Assembly (NCBI GenBank): GCA_963630555.1
Contig: CAVGND010000050.1
Span: 1-8,211, forward strand
Direction of reading: 5' to 3'
Length of the DNA stretch: 8,211 bases
Source of the DNA: CAVALG01 sp963630555
GTDB lineage: Bacteria > Bacillota > Clostridia > Oscillospirales > Acutalibacteraceae
Part shown: positions 5,797 through 8,211 of the stretch, piece after piece
How the letters are laid out: each line of letters starts with the position of its first letter
Numbering within the stretch: the first letter of the stretch is position 1
Made by a program: the position numbers and the translations under genes
The notes under the pieces: generated by a model
Seen by the model: only the letters and a program-made list of their open reading frames with translations
Told to the model about the DNA's origin: nothing
The model's database searches: none

Positions 5797-6882
5797 ATGT
5801 CAAGAGTTTATAATTTCAGTGCAGGCCCTTCAATGCTGCCGGAGGCTGTGCTTAAAAAAGCGGCAGACGAAATGCTTGAATACGGCGAAACCGGTCAGTC
5901 CGTAATGGAAATGTCACATCGTTCAAAAGAATATCAGGCTATTTTTGATAAAACTGTCGCATTGCTTCGCGAACTTATGGAGATCCCGGACGATTATGAA
6001 GTTCTGCTTCTGCAGGGCGGCGCTTCCTCGCAGTTTGCGATGGTTCCGCTTAACCTTATGAATAAATCGGGCAAAGCCGATTATGTTATAACGGGTCAGT
6101 GGGCTAATAAAGCGTATAAGGAGGCTTCCCGTTACGGTGACGCTCATGTTGTTGCGTCATCTAAGGATAAAACCTTTACCTATATTCCGAAACTCGACCC
6201 TTCCACCTTTACTAAGGATGCGGACTATTTCCACATCTGTATGAACAACACCATCTACGGTACCAAATATCATACGCTGCCCGAAACCGGCAATGTTCCG
6301 CTTGTTGCCGATATTTCAAGTTGCATTTTGTCTGAACCTATTGATGTTACCAAGTTCGGACTTCTGTATGCAGGCGCTCAGAAAAATGTTGCCCCCGCAG
6401 GGCTTACAATCGTTATTGTCCGCAAAGACCTGCTCGGCAGCGCACAGGATATCACACCCACTATGTTTAATTATGTTACCCACAGCGAGAACGGCTCTAT
6501 GTTCAATACTCCGCCTTGCTACACAATTTATATCGCAGGTCTTGTTATGCAGTGGGTTAAAGATACCTTCGGCGATTTAAAAGGTATGAAAGCGCATAAT
6601 GAGAAAAAAGCAAAGATACTTTATGATTTCCTTGACGGCAGCAAACTCTTTAAAGGCACGGTAGTTCCCGAAGACCGTTCGCTGATGAATGTACCGTTTG
6701 TCACCGGGGATGAGGAAATGGACGCTAAGTTTGTCGCAGCCGCTAAAAAAGCGGGATTTGTAAATATTAAGGGTCACCGTACCGTAGGCGGTATGCGTGC
6801 GTCGATTTATAATGCAATGCCCATCGAAGGCGTTGAAAAACTAGTTGAGTTCATGAAAAAGTTTGAAAAGGAGAACGCATAA
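5797..6882 (+). CDS. serC: Phosphoserine aminotransferase
   Basis: PLP enzyme that converts 3-phosphohydroxypyruvate plus glutamate to O-phosphoserine plus 2-oxoglutarate, the second step of serine synthesis; it may also serve pyridoxal phosphate synthesis. The chosen ATG gives 361 residues, the normal length. It is preceded by AGGAGG at 5784-5789 (7-nt spacing) and begins with the family-typical RVYNFSAGPSMLP. An upstream in-frame TTG at 5728 is part of the -35 box and cannot be the start. Motifs: MEMSHRSKEY (37-46), LLQGGASSQF (71-80), the PLP lysine Lys196 in YAGAQKNVAPAG, THSENGSMFNTPP (228-240) and C-terminal GHRTVGGMRASIYNAM (326-341), where arginines bind the phosphate. All key positions look intact. 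The stop overlaps the start of serA by one base, so the pair is translationally coupled and driven by the promoter at 5728-5756. Confidence 0.96.
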   Translation: MSRVYNFSAGPSMLPEAVLKKAADEMLEYGETGQSVMEMSHRSKEYQAIFDKTVALLRELMEIPDDYEVLLLQGGASSQFAMVPLNLMNKSGKADYVITGQWANKAYKEASRYGDAHVVASSKDKTFTYIPKLDPSTFTKDADYFHICMNNTIYGTKYHTLPETGNVPLVADISSCILSEPIDVTKFGLLYAGAQKNVAPAGLTIVIVRKDLLGSAQDITPTMFNYVTHSENGSMFNTPPCYTIYIAGLVMQWVKDTFGDLKGMKAHNEKKAKILYDFLDGSKLFKGTVVPEDRSLMNVPFVTGDEEMDAKFVAAAKKAGFVNIKGHRTVGGMRASIYNAMPIEGVEKLVEFMKKFEKENA

Positions 6883-8048
6883 TGTTCAAAATAAAAACCT
6901 ATAACAAGATTTCAAAAGCAGGACTTGATGTTCTTGATGAAACACGCTATACTCACGGAGATGATGTAACTGAGCCGGACGGGGCGATAGTCCGTTCAGC
7001 CTCGCTTCACGACACTGAATTTCCGGAAAGCCTTTTGGCTATAGCCAGGGCAGGCGCTGGCACAAACAATATTCCTACCGACCGTTGTGCTGAGCAGGGA
7101 ATAGTGGTTTTCAATACCCCCGGTGCTAACGCAAACGCCGTTAAAGAATTGGTCATAGCAGGTTTGCTCCTTTCTTCACGCCGTGTCGTGCCGGCTATTG
7201 AGTGGGCAAAAACTTTAAAAGGTAACGGCGCGGAAGTCGGTAAAATGGTTGAAAAGGGCAAAAGCGCATTTGCGGGGCCTGAACTTAAGGGTAAAACACT
7301 TGGTGTTATCGGACTCGGTGCTATCGGTGTGCTTGTTGCCAATGCTGCCAATCACCTCGGAATGAAGGTCTACGGTTACGATCCGTACCTTTCCATAAAC
7401 GCGGCTTGGAATTTGACACACAACGCTATTCGCGCCGATGATATTAAAGAAATATTCAAAAAATGCGATTATATAACCCTGCATATTCCGCTCACCCCCG
7501 ATACTAAGGATACAATTAATGCCGAGTCAATCGCTGAAATGAAAGACGGCGTCCGTATTCTTAACTTTGCGCGCGGCGATCTCGTCAATACTGCCGATAT
7601 AAAAGCCGCTCTTGCTGACGGTAAGGTTGCGGCGTACGTTACCGATTTCCCGAATGACGATCTGCTTGATGTAAGCGGCGTTACCGCAATTCCGCACCTC
7701 GGTGCGTCCACCCCGGAATCGGAAGATAACTGTGCTCAGATGGCGGCTGAAGAATTGATGGATTATCTTGAAAACGGCAACATTACCCATTCGGTTAATA
7801 TGCCCGATATCTCAATGCCGCGCAGCGGTGACCACAGGATCTGCGTAATTCACAAAAACGTACCTACGGTGCTTAACAGAATTACGGGAATCGTGTCCGA
7901 AATAAATATTGAAAATATGCTTAATAAGTCCAAGGGGAATTATGCCTGCACAATGCTTGATATTGCAGAAAAGGACGAAGCAAAGGTCAAGGCTATCAAA
8001 AAGGCGGTAGACGAAATGGCGGATGTCATCCGCGTCAGAATTATCTGA
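6882..8048 (+). CDS. serA: D-3-phosphoglycerate dehydrogenase, short form with C-terminal ACT domain
   Basis: NAD-dependent oxidation of 3-phosphoglycerate to 3-phosphohydroxypyruvate, the committed step of serine synthesis. The 388-residue protein has the split substrate domain (1-100 and about 280-310), a Rossmann domain with GVIGLGAIG (141-149) and Asp167 in YGYDP (favouring NAD), and a C-terminal ACT domain (about 318-388), the usual site for serine feedback. The intervening ASB domain of long forms is absent. Visible active-site residues are Arg56 in RAGAGTNNIP, Arg231 in NFARGDLVN and His272 in PHLGAST. The catalytic Glu of E. coli SerA (Glu269 in PTEP) aligns with Asp259 in DFPNDD, an atypical feature possibly shared by a Clostridial subfamily. 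The ATG overlaps the serC stop (TAATG), with AAGGAG at 6868-6873 inside serC. No serB follows, and the next 163 nt are non-coding. Confidence 0.95.
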   Translation: MFKIKTYNKISKAGLDVLDETRYTHGDDVTEPDGAIVRSASLHDTEFPESLLAIARAGAGTNNIPTDRCAEQGIVVFNTPGANANAVKELVIAGLLLSSRRVVPAIEWAKTLKGNGAEVGKMVEKGKSAFAGPELKGKTLGVIGLGAIGVLVANAANHLGMKVYGYDPYLSINAAWNLTHNAIRADDIKEIFKKCDYITLHIPLTPDTKDTINAESIAEMKDGVRILNFARGDLVNTADIKAALADGKVAAYVTDFPNDDLLDVSGVTAIPHLGASTPESEDNCAQMAAEELMDYLENGNITHSVNMPDISMPRSGDHRICVIHKNVPTVLNRITGIVSEINIENMLNKSKGNYACTMLDIAEKDEAKVKAIKKAVDEMADVIRVRII

Positions 8049-8211
8049 ACCGTATATCCCTGAAATCAAAACCACCCGTCAAATGAACTTGTCAAGTAAA
8101 AGCAGACAGTGAAAACCACCAATTATTAGTTCTTCTTCGAATTTTGTGTAAACACATTTTAACGGTACAAGAATCAGAATTTATATCGTGGCGTGTGAGC
8201 CGCAAAACGGC
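8049..8211. other. Non-coding 3' flank of serA; no gene or clear terminator seen
   Basis: No open frame of useful length with a start and ribosome binding site. AAAACCACC occurs twice in direct orientation (8068-8076 and 8112-8120). ACTTG/CAAGT form a tiny dyad near 8088-8098. No stem followed by a T-run is present, so the serCA terminator is either beyond the window or of a different type. Confidence 0.5.

Overview
The window looks like chromosomal DNA from a Gram-positive Firmicute, most likely a gut-type Clostridia (Oscillospirales/Ruminococcaceae-like). That placement is inference. It rests on an LCP-family cell-wall ligase, near-consensus sigma-A promoters (TTTACA/TTGACA, 17-nt spacers, TATAAT), AGGAGG-type ribosome binding sites and the style of the recombinase remnant. 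Every gene I can support lies on the + strand.

Layout. (1) Positions 1-1299 hold the 3' part of a gene for a secreted FG-GAP/VCBS-type beta-propeller protein that starts before the window. Its frame stops abruptly at 1299. The +1 frame then carries on as a collagen-like repeat protein (1289-2026) with four Gly-X-Y/beta-hairpin units and a C-terminal hydrophobic anchor, but with no credible start of its own. The two pieces look like one frameshifted or recombined surface protein. (2) A perfect 11-bp hairpin follows (2043-2072), then a short strip of mobile-element debris: a 33-codon relaxase-like tail (2092-2193) and the C-terminal part of a large serine recombinase (2196-2786) lacking its catalytic domain. 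(3) A good promoter (2908-2936) drives an LCP (LytR-CpsA-Psr) gene with a long serine-rich extracellular tail (3007-4422). It is followed 31 nt later by an iron-dependent alcohol dehydrogenase of the PduQ type (4454-5599), closed by a GC-rich terminator (5608-5643). (4) A perfect-consensus promoter (5728-5756), preceded by TTGTTAA/TTAACAA-type dyads, drives the translationally coupled serC-serA operon (5797-8048). The last 163 nt contain no gene I can support.

How it works together. SerA oxidises 3-phosphoglycerate and SerC transaminates the product to phosphoserine, giving the first two steps of serine synthesis; no serB is present here. The LCP protein would attach glycopolymers to peptidoglycan, and the FG-GAP/collagen-like protein is probably also at the cell surface. 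The alcohol dehydrogenase is a fermentative NAD(P)H-recycling enzyme without diol-utilisation or microcompartment genes around it.

I see no clear new multi-gene system. The most unusual items are the out-of-frame propeller/collagen junction with its repeat stalk, the Rex-like dyads before serC, and a SerA whose canonical catalytic glutamate position holds aspartate.
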